Shown piece after piece: positions 9,751 through 20,198 of a stretch of 51,991 bases of DNA. This DNA comes from Chitinispirillales bacterium (GTDB lineage: Bacteria > Fibrobacterota > Chitinivibrionia > Chitinivibrionales > Chitinispirillaceae): assembly GCA_031281225.1 (NCBI GenBank), contig JAITFQ010000020.1, positions 1-51,991 of the forward strand, given 5' to 3'. How positions within the stretch are numbered: position 1 is the stretch's first letter; each line of letters opens with the position of its first letter. A program made the position numbers and the translations under genes. Below the pieces are notes generated by a model that searched no databases, was not told the origin of the DNA, and saw only the letters and a program-made list of their open reading frames with translations.

Positions 9751-9818
9751 TTGATTTTTAACAAATACCGTCGCGAGGCGGCCGAATTTTTTTCAAAAAT
9801 TGGGTATAGGCAGATTAA

Positions 9819-10199
9819 TTGATTCAATTAACTCACGAAGAAAAGTTGTGTCTGATGCCGTCTCTCAATTGGGACTATCTTGACACGCATGAGGATATGT
9901 TGGCGGTTATTGAGGGGCGTCTTGAGACTTCCGGCGCGTTTACGCGTGATACGCTTTTTGTTCGGTCTATGGAGCGTTTAACGTGGTACAGTTTTATTGG
10001 TCTTTGGGGGTTAGACGCGGTTAAGAACCTTTATACACCTGAACTGGCCGGGCGGATCTGGCCGAAAGGACTTAGGCAACGTTATGATTTTGCCATCGGA
10101 ACATTACGAGGTGAACCTGTACCCTGTACAGGATGGGGTGTTGGATATTATAAGTCGAAGCGGCACAGATTTTTTTCTAACCGGGGGTACTGCGCTTAG
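9819..10199 (+). CDS. hypothetical protein, probable partner of the AbiEii-type toxin
   Basis: 126 aa ORF directly upstream of, and overlapping, the AbiEii-like gene; start codon uncertain. Confidence 0.55.
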   Translation: MIQLTHEEKLCLMPSLNWDYLDTHEDMLAVIEGRLETSGAFTRDTLFVRSMERLTWYSFIGLWGLDAVKNLYTPELAGRIWPKGLRQRYDFAIGTLRGEPVPCTGWGVGYYKSKRHRFFSNRGYCA

Positions 10200-10761
10200 C
10201 CGGGGTTATTATAATCACCGTTATTCAGATGATTTGGACTTTTTTCTGAACAGGGGCCAAACGTTTGAAGAGCAGACCGACAGAGTTCTTGCGTTGCTCA
10301 GAGAGGGTGGGTTCGTTTGGGACGAACCGGATGATTTTTTCAGAGCCGAACACTTTACTACTCTCAGAATAAGGTACGGGGATTCCCAAACTTTGCTTAA
10401 ACTGGATTTTGTGAACGATTTGGTTCCTCATTTCGGTGACATCCGAAAGACAGAGCTTTTTTACCGGACAGATTCCGTACGCAATATCCTTTCTAACAAA
10501 CTCTCGGCCATTTACCGCTGTTCTCCCAAGGATGTCGCCGACATTTGGGCTATCGCAATGCGCGAATCCATAGACTGGATAAGGACAATCCGCGAAGCAA
10601 AGGAGAAAGATGCCGGACTCGAAACACCGGACATTTGCAACATCCTAAAAAGCATGCCGCAGGAAAAATTCGATACGATACCCTGGATCAAGAAACCTGA
10701 CTGGTCTGTATTCTGCGACGACATCGGGAAGATAGCGCTTGATATGCTTGTTGGGGTGTAA
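10084..10761 (+). CDS. AbiEii/AbiGii-type nucleotidyltransferase toxin
   Basis: FFLTGGTALSRGYYNHRYSDDLDFF motif of the AbiEii/DUF1814 nucleotidyltransferase family. Confidence 0.88.
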   Translation: MILPSEHYEVNLYPVQDGVLDIISRSGTDFFLTGGTALSRGYYNHRYSDDLDFFLNRGQTFEEQTDRVLALLREGGFVWDEPDDFFRAEHFTTLRIRYGDSQTLLKLDFVNDLVPHFGDIRKTELFYRTDSVRNILSNKLSAIYRCSPKDVADIWAIAMRESIDWIRTIREAKEKDAGLETPDICNILKSMPQEKFDTIPWIKKPDWSVFCDDIGKIALDMLVGV

Positions 10762-11055
10762 GAGCGAATTTCCCGCGGTTGCCGAAGCAGTCGATATTAC
10801 ATTATAAATCTACTTAAAGCGCCAAAGAAAAGTCAAGAGGTATTCGTTTTTCATAATTAGTTTCATGGTCTTTTTGTTTTTCGTTAGTTCACTCATTCAT
10901 TCCCTCCGCGCGGTAATGTGGACAAGTTCGCCACCGAGAGAGAGACGCTTGGGCTTTTTTTATGCGATGATGATAAAAATAAAAATTTTGCATTTCCACA
11001 ACCCGCGTACTATATTACATATATAAATAACAAAAATCCTTAAAAGGAGGCCGGG

Positions 11056-11322
11056 ATGGCGGTATTGACGGCAACAGTAAAAGACGATGTGTTTTTCAAG
11101 GTAGAGAAATTTGCGCGGGAAGCCGAACGCCCGCGCGACGAAATAGTCGACGAGGCGATAGACTCCTATTTAAAAAGAGCAGCCTGGAACCGTTACTGTG
11201 AAAGCGGATACACGCCAGAATCACGTAAAGCTGCCGCAGAATGGCTAACGGATGAAGACGTGATACGATTTGTAGATGAGGTAGTACACCCCACACATGA
11301 TTTGTCGGGACGCAGACGATGA
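11056..11322 (+). CDS. RHH (CopG/VapB-like) antitoxin, C-terminus possibly altered
   Basis: MAVLTATVKDDVFFKVEKFAREAERPRDEIVDEAIDSYLKR..., RBS aaggagg upstream. Confidence 0.7.
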   Translation: MAVLTATVKDDVFFKVEKFAREAERPRDEIVDEAIDSYLKRAAWNRYCESGYTPESRKAAAEWLTDEDVIRFVDEVVHPTHDLSGRRR

Positions 11323-11470
11323 CATTTATCTTGAATGTGCGTTATCGGGCCAAGCCGATTACATCGTAACCGGCGATACAGACCTTTTAATTCTGAAAGA
11401 GTATCGAGGTATTGAGATAGTCAATGCCAGTCAATATCTTGAAATCGTAAATCCTGAATCCAGGCTTTGA
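11297..11470 (+). pseudogene. C-terminal fragment of a PIN-domain toxin (COG1569-like)
   Basis: Translation MICRDADDDIYLECALSGQADYIVTGDTDLLILKEYRGIEIVNASQYLEIVNPESRL* matches the C-terminal half of PIN toxins (CRD..D...LA.ADYIV.GD.DLL.L). The N-terminal half is missing. Below the 60-aa cutoff of the ORF track. Confidence 0.75.
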
Positions 11471-11545
11471 GTACAATCCCGAACGGTCATAACCGTACTA
11501 CCCCTCCCGCGTCCCTTGTGCTCCGCCTTACAAACCCTGAAATTT

Positions 11546-14500
11546 TTAGATTTCATGTATTCCACGGCTAAACAGTTCGGCCAATGTTATCTTCGCGGAT
11601 TCAAAATCAAAATTGTCTAGCTGAGACACGAGTTCTTCCGTCCCCGGAATAGCCCGGATGTCGTCAAGCAGGGTTACAACCGCAGGATTTATGTTGTCGA
11701 GCATGGACTTTACTTTTTCAAACAGCGCCGATAGCTGTTCGGTATTCAGTGATTCCGCTCCGCCCCGCGCCGTGTGTTCGTCAAGTTGCGGCCGCAATTC
11801 CTCCAAAACCCGCGTTAATTCATTTTTTAAGAGGTCCATTTTATCGCCCGGTACCGAAAGCGTGCCGCCCGCAAGCATTTTTTCGACCTCCGCCGCGATA
11901 TTTTGCAATCCGGTTTTACCAATCTGCCCCGCGTTTCCCTTTAAGGTGTGCGCCAGCCTGTGCGCGAGTTCCGTATCGCCCGTATCAATCGCGCCGGCAA
12001 TATCGGCAAATACCGTTTGACTGTTTTTGACAAAATTGACTTGCAGCATTTTCAACAGCTCTTCCCCGCTAAGCCCCTGTCTATCCTTGTCTGCGGCGGG
12101 AGCGCTTTGGGGAGTCAAGTATTTTAACAGGACGCGCCATAACTCCTGCGCGGTAAACGGTTTGCCTAAATAGTCGGGCATTCCGTGGCGTTTGTAGTTT
12201 TCCAGTTCGCAGACCATCACGTTCGCCGTCATTGCCACGATGGGCGTCCCCGTGTTAAGCGCCGAAATTTGCGTCGCGGCTTCAATCCCGTCCATAACCG
12301 GCATAAACATATCCATAAATATCAGATCAAACGGCTTTTTATTTTCCAGCGCCCGTTCCTGAACCGCTTCTACGGCAATTTTCCCGTTTTCCGCCACTAC
12401 CGTTTTAAGCCCCACCTGCGCGAGGTATTCGCATATAAGCTGGCGGTTCATGGCGTTATCGTCACATATCAGAACCAGGCCGTCAAAATGGGGTTTTTCG
12501 ATGGTGTTGAAACCTTGGCGGTCGGTCACATCGTAATGCGCTTCGATAATTTCATACGTAATTTCGAAACTGAAAACACTGCCGGCACCGGGCGAACTTT
12601 TTACGAATAACTCCCCGCCCATCATCTCCACCAAATTTTTAGTTATCGCAAGCCCAAGCCCCGTGCCGCCATAATTGCGCGTTGTGCTCGAATCCGCCTG
12701 AGTGAACGGGGCGAACACTTTTTCAATCTGCTCAGGGGTCATTCCGATACCGGTGTCCCTTACCTCAAAATAGAGCCGCGCGCTATCGTCGTCGAAGTCT
12801 TTTATACGCGATGAAAATTCTACCGTTCCGGCGTTTGTGAATTTTACCGCGTTCGACAGGAGGTTGATAAACGTTTGATAAAGCCTGACCGGATCACCCA
12901 AAAGTTTTTTGCCGGTTAACGGCTCCACGCAAACTTTGAGGCCCAGCCCCTTTTCCGCGGCGCTCGGCTGAATGACGGACTGACAGCGTAAAATAACCTC
13001 GTGCAAATCGAAAGGCACGCATTCCAGTTCCATTTTGCCGGATTCTATTTTCGAGATGTCGAGGATATCGTTTATGATACGCAATAGCCATACCGTGCTG
13101 TCCGAGATTTTTACCAAATAGTCCTTGACGGCAGGTTCAACCGTTTTGTCCGCCGCAAGTTCGGCGAACCCCATTATACTGTTCATGGGCGTGCGGATTT
13201 CGTGGCTCATCGTTGCGAGGAAAGTGGATTTGGCATGGTTGGCCGTCACGGCGGCGTCACGCGCCGCGCGCCGCTCGGCGCCGGAGATCGCGAGCGCCAT
13301 GATATCGGCGAGGGAAGACGCGAAATTCTGCTCTTCGATCGTCCATTCGCGCATTTTGTCAAATGTTTCATTACGATTCTGCTCAATGCAAACCGCTCCG
13401 GCCAGCTTGCCGTCGATATGTATGGGAACGTCGAGTATGGCGCATAATTCGGGGTCATACCCGTCCACAAGGCCCGACCATATCTCCGAAGTTCTGGTAT
13501 TGTTTGTGACAATCAGCCGCTCGGTTTCAAAAAGTTTTGTATACGCCCCATTGACCGACAGATCAAAATCATCTTGAAGGGTATATTCACCAGTAGACAT
13601 GATATAACAGGAGATGCTTTTGAGGGCGTCTCTCTCCTCCGTTGTATTCCATACCCCTACGCGGGTGGCGTTTAGCGCGGCGCACCCCTCCCGCGCTATA
13701 ATATCGGCGGCGTCTTTTAAAATTCCGGCGGAGACGGTCGGCGACCGGGTAATTTTCACCAGCGCGCCGCTCAGAGCGTTCGCGTATTCATAATTGGATA
13801 CCACGAGTTTCTGAGTTGCGATGGTTTTGCTTTTTACCTTATCCCTGATATATACGATTGTCAAGGAGATAAGCATAAGCGCGAGCACGGCGGCGAATAC
13901 GGTGAAATAAACGGAGCGCTGCGCGGCAAGCCGTTTCCGCGAATAATCATATACCCGGTTTATCCACGTGTCCCCGATGTTTTCGGTATCTATGAAAGCG
14001 AGGGCTTTGCTTAAAATCCCGCGCAGCGCCTCCTCGTTTTTATTAAAACCGAAGTATGACTCTTCGAGCGGCGAATTGAAAGCGAGGTTGACCTTGAACC
14101 CGGGCATTTCGCGCTGGTGCGTCAAGGCGTGCAGCATGATTTCCGACGCCATCACCAAATCTACCTTACCCCGCTCAAGCGCGTCGAGAGCTTCGTTCAT
14201 GCCGGCGAAGTATTTAATGTTGTCGTTATTCGGAAACCATCTTTTATATATGTCGTCGTATGCCGAATTTTTAATAATACCCACGCTCGACCGCACCAAC
14301 TGGTGCGCTTTCAGGTCGGGTAAATCGGTTTTTGACAGAAACGCGTAGCGCGCGGTGAAATACGGCGTGTCATTCCATAGAAAGCGGTGTTTACGCTCGC
14401 CCGTATATATTAGCTGCGTTACAAGGGATATATCGCCAGTTTCAAGGCTTTCCAGTATTTCAAGCCAAAGCGAGTTTCTGTCGGTCGCAGTTTCAAATTT

Positions 14501-15604
14501 GATACCAGTCAGCTCGCCTATTTTCATTAAAATATCTACCGCAATCCCCTGAAAAGTTCCCGACCGCTCATTGTAAAAGCTGATTGGGTAATTGTCATTT
14601 TCCAAAGCGACGCGCACACTGGAACCGGTGGAGGCGAGGCTGTCCAGATAGGCTTTTTCCGCGTCGGAATAAAGATTGTACAGTTGATGTTTTATGTACT
14701 GTATATTGCCCTTGCCGTACAATTCATCCAATATGTCGATTCCGCTGGCGGAGATAAATTTATTCATAACCGATATAACCAGCTCAAGCTCCGCGTTCGC
14801 GGCCGTCAGCGAAACCGGCGTATATACGGTAGGGAACATGTTGCGGATACGGATAAATTCGTGGTGTTTATAGGAGTAAGCGACCGGGGCGTCGTATATA
14901 AAAGCGTCGATAGCGCCCGTTTTGAGCATTTCAACTTCGCACACATCGCCGGTAATCGGCACTATTTCAAAATCGAGTTCGGGATACGCGTCTAAAATGG
15001 AGCGGGCGGTAATCGTGCCGGGCCAAAAGCCTATCCTGCGGCCGCCGATATCCCGTTCAGTTTCGATTTTTGTCGAATTTTCATGCGTAAAAACCCCAAG
15101 CGTGCGCTGCGCGATGGGGAGCGTCATAAAATAAGTTTCCCGACGCTCGGCCGTAGGCGTCATCTCGCCGGTAAAATCAACGGAACCGTCGTCAAACCCA
15201 CCTTTTATATCGTTCCACGTACCGAATTCAATAACAAAAGGTATCTCAAACAGATCGGAAAGCAGCCTGCACAGTTCAGCCGTAAACCCGGCGTAATTAC
15301 CGTCCCGCGCCATAAATATTTCCGTAGAGAGCGGGCTCATGTAGGTAAAGCTCCGCCTTTGGGATTTAAGCGCTTCAATCGCGGCTATTTCCGCGTCCGT
15401 CACACCCGGAATGTCGCGGTAGGTGGAATATGCGGGTAATTCATAAAACGGTTTTCCGTTCCCGGCCCCGCAGCCTGAAAGTACGGCCGCCAGCAACAAC
15501 ACGGGGAGGAAGGAGCGTATCAAGCCGACAGCCAAAACCGGATACCCCGCCCCCTCGCCGAACAATCCGCGGATATCCGTGAAATTGGGTAATATCTCTT
15601 TCAT
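11546..15604 (-). CDS. BvgS/EvgS-like hybrid sensor histidine kinase (SBP_bac_3 x2, GAF, HisKA, HATPase, REC, HPt)
   Basis: 1352 aa; same architecture and extensive similarity to 4613-8449 ([51 protein letters not shown]). Confidence 0.93.
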   Translation of the reverse strand: MKEILPNFTDIRGLFGEGAGYPVLAVGLIRSFLPVLLLAAVLSGCGAGNGKPFYELPAYSTYRDIPGVTDAEIAAIEALKSQRRSFTYMSPLSTEIFMARDGNYAGFTAELCRLLSDLFEIPFVIEFGTWNDIKGGFDDGSVDFTGEMTPTAERRETYFMTLPIAQRTLGVFTHENSTKIETERDIGGRRIGFWPGTITARSILDAYPELDFEIVPITGDVCEVEMLKTGAIDAFIYDAPVAYSYKHHEFIRIRNMFPTVYTPVSLTAANAELELVISVMNKFISASGIDILDELYGKGNIQYIKHQLYNLYSDAEKAYLDSLASTGSSVRVALENDNYPISFYNERSGTFQGIAVDILMKIGELTGIKFETATDRNSLWLEILESLETGDISLVTQLIYTGERKHRFLWNDTPYFTARYAFLSKTDLPDLKAHQLVRSSVGIIKNSAYDDIYKRWFPNNDNIKYFAGMNEALDALERGKVDLVMASEIMLHALTHQREMPGFKVNLAFNSPLEESYFGFNKNEEALRGILSKALAFIDTENIGDTWINRVYDYSRKRLAAQRSVYFTVFAAVLALMLISLTIVYIRDKVKSKTIATQKLVVSNYEYANALSGALVKITRSPTVSAGILKDAADIIAREGCAALNATRVGVWNTTEERDALKSISCYIMSTGEYTLQDDFDLSVNGAYTKLFETERLIVTNNTRTSEIWSGLVDGYDPELCAILDVPIHIDGKLAGAVCIEQNRNETFDKMREWTIEEQNFASSLADIMALAISGAERRAARDAAVTANHAKSTFLATMSHEIRTPMNSIMGFAELAADKTVEPAVKDYLVKISDSTVWLLRIINDILDISKIESGKMELECVPFDLHEVILRCQSVIQPSAAEKGLGLKVCVEPLTGKKLLGDPVRLYQTFINLLSNAVKFTNAGTVEFSSRIKDFDDDSARLYFEVRDTGIGMTPEQIEKVFAPFTQADSSTTRNYGGTGLGLAITKNLVEMMGGELFVKSSPGAGSVFSFEITYEIIEAHYDVTDRQGFNTIEKPHFDGLVLICDDNAMNRQLICEYLAQVGLKTVVAENGKIAVEAVQERALENKKPFDLIFMDMFMPVMDGIEAATQISALNTGTPIVAMTANVMVCELENYKRHGMPDYLGKPFTAQELWRVLLKYLTPQSAPAADKDRQGLSGEELLKMLQVNFVKNSQTVFADIAGAIDTGDTELAHRLAHTLKGNAGQIGKTGLQNIAAEVEKMLAGGTLSVPGDKMDLLKNELTRVLEELRPQLDEHTARGGAESLNTEQLSALFEKVKSMLDNINPAVVTLLDDIRAIPGTEELVSQLDNFDFESAKITLAELFSRGIHEI

Positions 15605-15927
15605 AGTGACAATATACTATATATCAACGGATAAAGTCAATGGGAATATGTTAATTTTTGAAAACGGAGCGGGCCCGAATTGCGTATCAAGCAATAAATT
15701 CATATTCCCCTCAACAATTCCTCTTCACCTATCTCCCGATCATCCTTGAACTCCTTCGAAAAAACACGACGTGAAACACCATCCTTACTCATAAAAATAA
15801 CCCTCCTTCACACTAAAATACAAGTTAAAACTAACAGAGCGCAAATATAAGAGGGAAAAACCCAGTCGCCGCAAGCGTGCAATATATAACTATGAATACC
15901 ATGCCAGTCAACACATTCGATTCCATT

Positions 15928-17016
15928 TTAATCTTCCGTATCTCCCCTCCCTACATCAACATCTACGCTAACACTCGTACTCATACTCACATCCGCGCTC
16001 GCTGGCGGGGTTGCCGGCGGGGTCTCCGGCGCCGTTGTTTGCACTACCTGCCTCTGCGCCTCCTCCCCGCTACGGACTATAAGCCGCTGGCCTACGCGGA
16101 GGGTTGTTCTCGGCGTGATGCCGTTCAGCCTGCAGAGGGCGTTTACGGTAGTCCCGTAGCGTCTCGCTATAGCGCCTAAATTATCGCCCCTACGCACTAC
16201 GTGAATGACTCTCTGTCTTTGCACGGTAAGATACTCGAAATTATCCCTTGTCAAGACCAGCGTGTCGTTTTTCAGGGTATAATTCTTAAAATCAATAATA
16301 TGTTCCGGGTTGAACGGCTCGCCAAAATACCTTATTTCAAAGTGCAGGTGCGCGCCGGTCGAACGACCGGTGTTGCCGCCAAGGCCCACCATCTCCCCCG
16401 CTTTGATCATTTGGTTGGGTTCGACCGTAACCCTGTGGAGGTGCCCGTACAGGGTTTCAAGGCCGTTGTGATGCCGCACGACCACCACATTGCCGTAACC
16501 GCGCCTGTCAAACTGAATCACCCTTACAATACCATCAAGCGCGTTATGCACCGTATCGCCGGTATTGAGTTTTACGTCGATACCATAGTGCCAAAGAAAC
16601 CTTCGCTGGCCGAACCGCGAGGTGACGAAGTTGTTAAACGGGTGGACGTAAAACTTGCTCTGGGCGGTATCAACCAGCGGAATCCTTATGGTATCTTCCG
16701 GCCCGAGAGTCCTGTAGTCGAAGCGCCCGGAGTTAATCCTCTCGTTGCTCCACGCGAAGAGCGTGTCTATCGCCATGAAGTTATCGCTGTCCAAATCGTC
16801 GAACAGCGAGCTGAAATCCTGCCCCAGCTCCTCGCGGTACTGGGATTCGGCGGCACTGTCTTCCAGGCTTATGCCAATGACGCAGTCCTCAAACGCGAGA
16901 GAGAAGTCGACATCGGGGATCGACGCTATGGCGACGAGCGCAAGCACGAACACGAAAATAGAGATTGTTGTTACCGAAAAACGGCGGACACTTTTTGATT
17001 TCAATTTCATAAGCAA
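15928..17016 (-). CDS. M23 (LytM) peptidase with C-terminal LysM
   Basis: HYGIDVKLNTGDTVHNALDG...GNTGRSTGAHLHFEIRYFGEPFNP; LysM HVVRRGDNLGAIARRYGTTVNALCRLNG. Confidence 0.92.
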   Translation of the reverse strand: MLMKLKSKSVRRFSVTTISIFVFVLALVAIASIPDVDFSLAFEDCVIGISLEDSAAESQYREELGQDFSSLFDDLDSDNFMAIDTLFAWSNERINSGRFDYRTLGPEDTIRIPLVDTAQSKFYVHPFNNFVTSRFGQRRFLWHYGIDVKLNTGDTVHNALDGIVRVIQFDRRGYGNVVVVRHHNGLETLYGHLHRVTVEPNQMIKAGEMVGLGGNTGRSTGAHLHFEIRYFGEPFNPEHIIDFKNYTLKNDTLVLTRDNFEYLTVQRQRVIHVVRRGDNLGAIARRYGTTVNALCRLNGITPRTTLRVGQRLIVRSGEEAQRQVVQTTAPETPPATPPASADVSMSTSVSVDVDVGRGDTED

Positions 17017-17037
17017 AAATCCAAACTATTGATTAAA

Positions 17038-17058
17038 CGGTTAACGGTTAGCGGTTAA
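17038..17058. repeat. three tandem heptamers CGGTTAA-CGGTTAG-CGGTTAA
   Basis: Direct reading: ...aaacggttaacggttagcggttaataa..., between divergent genes. Confidence 0.8.
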
Positions 17059-17209
17059 TAAATAATATAGACTATTTCTTTATTATATATTAATTGAACG
17101 AGCATATCAATATAAAAATTATTTTCATTCAATTATTAATCCGCCGCCTGTTTTTTATTATATTTCGGTTTGGGGGCTTTCACCGTTTTTCAAAGGGTAG
17201 GTCAACTCC

Positions 17210-17557
17210 ATGAACAACTGTATTTTTTGCAGAATCGCCGCCGGGGAGATCCCCGCCGACAAGATTTATGAGGACGAAAACGCTTTTGTCATACGCGACA
17301 TCAACCCGCAGGCGCCGGTTCACTTGCTCGCGATACCCAAAAAGCACTATCCGGCGGTACACGACATCCCGCTGTCCGAAATGTCCACGGTGATGGGCGG
17401 GTTGACGAGCGCACTTTGCAAGGCGCTCGCCATCACCGGACTCGATAAAAACGGTTACAGGCTGGTGGCCAACTCCGGCGGCACCGCGGGACAGACCGTC
17501 CCTCACCTGCACATCCACGCCCTCGGCGGCCGCGATCTTACCTGGCCTCCGGGATAA
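17210..17557 (+). CDS. HIT family protein (HinT-like)
   Basis: CIFCRIAAGEIPADKIYEDE...GQTVPHLHIHALGGR. Confidence 0.95.
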   Translation: MNNCIFCRIAAGEIPADKIYEDENAFVIRDINPQAPVHLLAIPKKHYPAVHDIPLSEMSTVMGGLTSALCKALAITGLDKNGYRLVANSGGTAGQTVPHLHIHALGGRDLTWPPG

Positions 17558-17565
17558 GGCAGCGT

Positions 17566-18882
17566 TTACTGCTGCTGCTTCCTCAAAAACGTGGGTATTT
17601 CAATATCATCACAGCCGGCCCCAAAAGGCAAAGGCGGTACCTTGAACTGAATATCCCTATTGAGCCGCAAGCCCCTGACCTCATCGGTAAACGGGCTGAC
17701 CGCCGCGGCGGTCCCTACCGCGGCAAACGAAGCTACCTGCTGCTTGACAGATACGCCCTGCGCAGACACAGACGGGGCCGCCGCCTCCGACTCAATGTCT
17801 TCAAGCACCGCTCCTGTCAAATCAAATGACAACTGCTCGGCCTTGGCCTCACGGCCTGGAATCCCAACCTTGATTCCGCCGAAGCTCCGCCCCTCCTTCA
17901 ATTTTTCGATGGAATCATCGTTGAAGCCGGTAGCGATGACAGTAACTTTGATTTTGCCCTCCATTTCCGGTTCGATTACCATACCAGTAATGATATTCGT
18001 ATCAACCTTGTCCCCGACCATATTGAGAGCAGCCTGACCGACCTCGCCCACTTCGTACATCGTCAGGTCTGCGCCACCGGTAATGTTAATCAGGAGGCCA
18101 CGCGCACCGTTTATGGAGATGTCGTCGAGGAGCGGGCTGTGAATGGCGTCTTCGAACGCCGTTACAGCACGGTTGCTACTGTCGCTTTCAGAATAACCTG
18201 TCCCCATAAGCGCGTCGCCCATTCCCTTCATGATCGTCTTCACGTCCGCGAAGTCAACGCAGATAAGGCCCGACTTTGTGATTACGTCGGTAATCCCTTT
18301 TGTGCCTTGGCAAAGCACATCATCGGCGGTTTTGAACGCTTCAATCAGCGGCGTGTTTTTGTCTACGATAGAGAGCAGTTTTTGATTTGGGATTACGAGC
18401 ATTGTGTCAACATTTTTTCTCAGCTCTTCGATCCCCCGCTGCGCGTTTCTTTCGCGCACCCTGCCTTCAAAGAGGAACGGGCGCGTAACTATCGCCACTG
18501 TGAGTATGTCGAGTTCTCTAGCAATTTCGGCCACTACGGGCGCCGCGCCTGTTCCGGTTCCGCCGCCCATCCCCGCGGCTATGAACACCATATCGGCGCC
18601 TTTCAAAACTTCTCTTATCGTGTCCCTGTCCTCCTCCATCGCCTTACGGCCGATATCGGGATTCGCGCCCGCACCCAAACCGCCGGTCAGTTTTTTGCCG
18701 ATCTGTATACGTGTCCTGGCAAGGTTAAGATCCAGCGCCTTGTTGTCGGTGTTAACCGCAATAAATTCAACATTTTCGAGCTTTTCGCTAACCATACGGT
18801 TCACCGCGTTGCCGCCCCCGCCGCCAACACCGACAACCTTCAACTTCGCGACAGCATCAAAAGTTTCTTCCATAATGATCAT
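17566..18882 (-). CDS. ftsZ: cell division protein FtsZ
   Basis: Tubulin signature [11 protein letters not shown]-terminal peptide [11 protein letters not shown]; start may be the second Met (MEETFD). Confidence 0.98.
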   Translation of the reverse strand: MIIMEETFDAVAKLKVVGVGGGGGNAVNRMVSEKLENVEFIAVNTDNKALDLNLARTRIQIGKKLTGGLGAGANPDIGRKAMEEDRDTIREVLKGADMVFIAAGMGGGTGTGAAPVVAEIARELDILTVAIVTRPFLFEGRVRERNAQRGIEELRKNVDTMLVIPNQKLLSIVDKNTPLIEAFKTADDVLCQGTKGITDVITKSGLICVDFADVKTIMKGMGDALMGTGYSESDSSNRAVTAFEDAIHSPLLDDISINGARGLLINITGGADLTMYEVGEVGQAALNMVGDKVDTNIITGMVIEPEMEGKIKVTVIATGFNDDSIEKLKEGRSFGGIKVGIPGREAKAEQLSFDLTGAVLEDIESEAAAPSVSAQGVSVKQQVASFAAVGTAAAVSPFTDEVRGLRLNRDIQFKVPPLPFGAGCDDIEIPTFLRKQQQ

Positions 18883-18912
18883 AACAGCCTCCTTAAAAAA
18901 GTATATTGGGTT

Positions 18913-20142
18913 TTATAGATATTTCTTAATCCACGTAACAATTTTTCCCAGTAATGAATCGCCCTTAACGCCGGGGCGGGGTTCGCTAACCTCCCTGCGT
19001 GACTCCGCCGCAAACATGCACAGGCCGATTCCAGTAGCGTGTATCGGAGATTTGACCGCTTCAGTAAGCCCGCTGAAACGCCCCGGAATGCCTATCTTCA
19101 CCGGCATCTGGAAAACTTCCTCCGCCTTTTCTCTAGCGCCTTCCATAAGCGCCCCGCCACCGGTGAGCACTACGCCGGCTCCGAGCATCTGCTGGTATCC
19201 GCTCTTCTTAATCTCCCGTAACGCAAGCGTCAGTATCTCCTCGACTCTAGGCTCGATAATTCCAACAAGCACTTCCCGCCCGACTTCACGGTCTTCATTC
19301 CCGCCAACTGCCGGAACCATGAAGCGTTCGTTTTCTCCCCTGAGCAAGGGCTGATAGGCGTTACCATACTTGCGTTTAACCTCTTCCGCTTTTTCCAAAG
19401 GGGTCCGCAGCCCTATCGCGATATCATTCGTCACATTTTTTCCGCCGACCCCCACGGCCGCAATGTAACGTATGTGTTCCTCGGTATAAACCGCGATATC
19501 GGTAGTCCCGCCGCCAATGTCAATCAATGCCACGCCGAGTTCTTTTTCATCTTTATTGAGCACCGCATTGCTCGACGCCAACGGTTCGAAAACCAGCTTG
19601 ATCAATCTCAGGCCGGCTTTTTCCACACAGGTTTTAATGTCCTGAATCACCGTGCTCTGGCCGGTAATTATGTGTACCTCGGCTTCGAGCTTTACCCCTC
19701 TCATCCCAAGCGGGTTGTCGGTTTTTTTCTGATCGTCGACACTATAACCCTGCGGGATAACGTGGAGCAGTTCGCAATCCGGCGGGAATTGCGTGGCCTT
19801 TGCCATGCCGATCGCCCTGTCGATATCTTCCTGCGTGATTTCAGGATTTTCACGCGCTATGGCAACGGGGCCGTTACCGTTTTTACCCCTGATATGGTCG
19901 CCGGCAATGCCCACCCAAACGGAATTGACATCCACGCCGGCCATGAGTTCCGCTTCCTCCACCGCTTTTTTTATAGAGTTCACCGTCCTGTCGATATTTA
20001 CCACGGTGCCCTTGCGCAGCCCGTCAGACGGGCTAACACCTACGCCTATAATTCTCAGCAGGTTGTTTTCGTCGGGTTCGGCAATAATACAGGCGACTTT
20101 TGTCGTGCCGATGTCAAGCCCTACAAACACCTCGTTTTCCAT
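18913..20142 (-). CDS. ftsA: cell division protein FtsA
   Basis: VGLDIGTTKVACIIAE...ALIDIGGGTTDIAVY...; next to ftsZ. Confidence 0.97.
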   Translation of the reverse strand: MENEVFVGLDIGTTKVACIIAEPDENNLLRIIGVGVSPSDGLRKGTVVNIDRTVNSIKKAVEEAELMAGVDVNSVWVGIAGDHIRGKNGNGPVAIARENPEITQEDIDRAIGMAKATQFPPDCELLHVIPQGYSVDDQKKTDNPLGMRGVKLEAEVHIITGQSTVIQDIKTCVEKAGLRLIKLVFEPLASSNAVLNKDEKELGVALIDIGGGTTDIAVYTEEHIRYIAAVGVGGKNVTNDIAIGLRTPLEKAEEVKRKYGNAYQPLLRGENERFMVPAVGGNEDREVGREVLVGIIEPRVEEILTLALREIKKSGYQQMLGAGVVLTGGGALMEGAREKAEEVFQMPVKIGIPGRFSGLTEAVKSPIHATGIGLCMFAAESRREVSEPRPGVKGDSLLGKIVTWIKKYL

Positions 20143-20198
20143 TATTTACCTCCTTAACCTTAATATTTGCTAAAGTGCAATTTTTTACATATATGAAC

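Noticed and set aside
9663-9818. Diversity-generating RT or template repeat next to FISUMP
   Set aside because: No RT ORF and no adenine-rich near-copy of the 3' end found in this window; the DGR idea is kept only as a hypothesis.
9384-9827. 147-aa minus ORF across the FISUMP 3' end
   Set aside because: Antisense to the FISUMP domain; no motif.
18139-20173. Long plus-strand ORFs (259, 316, 227 aa)
   Set aside because: Antisense to ftsZ and ftsA, which are unambiguous.
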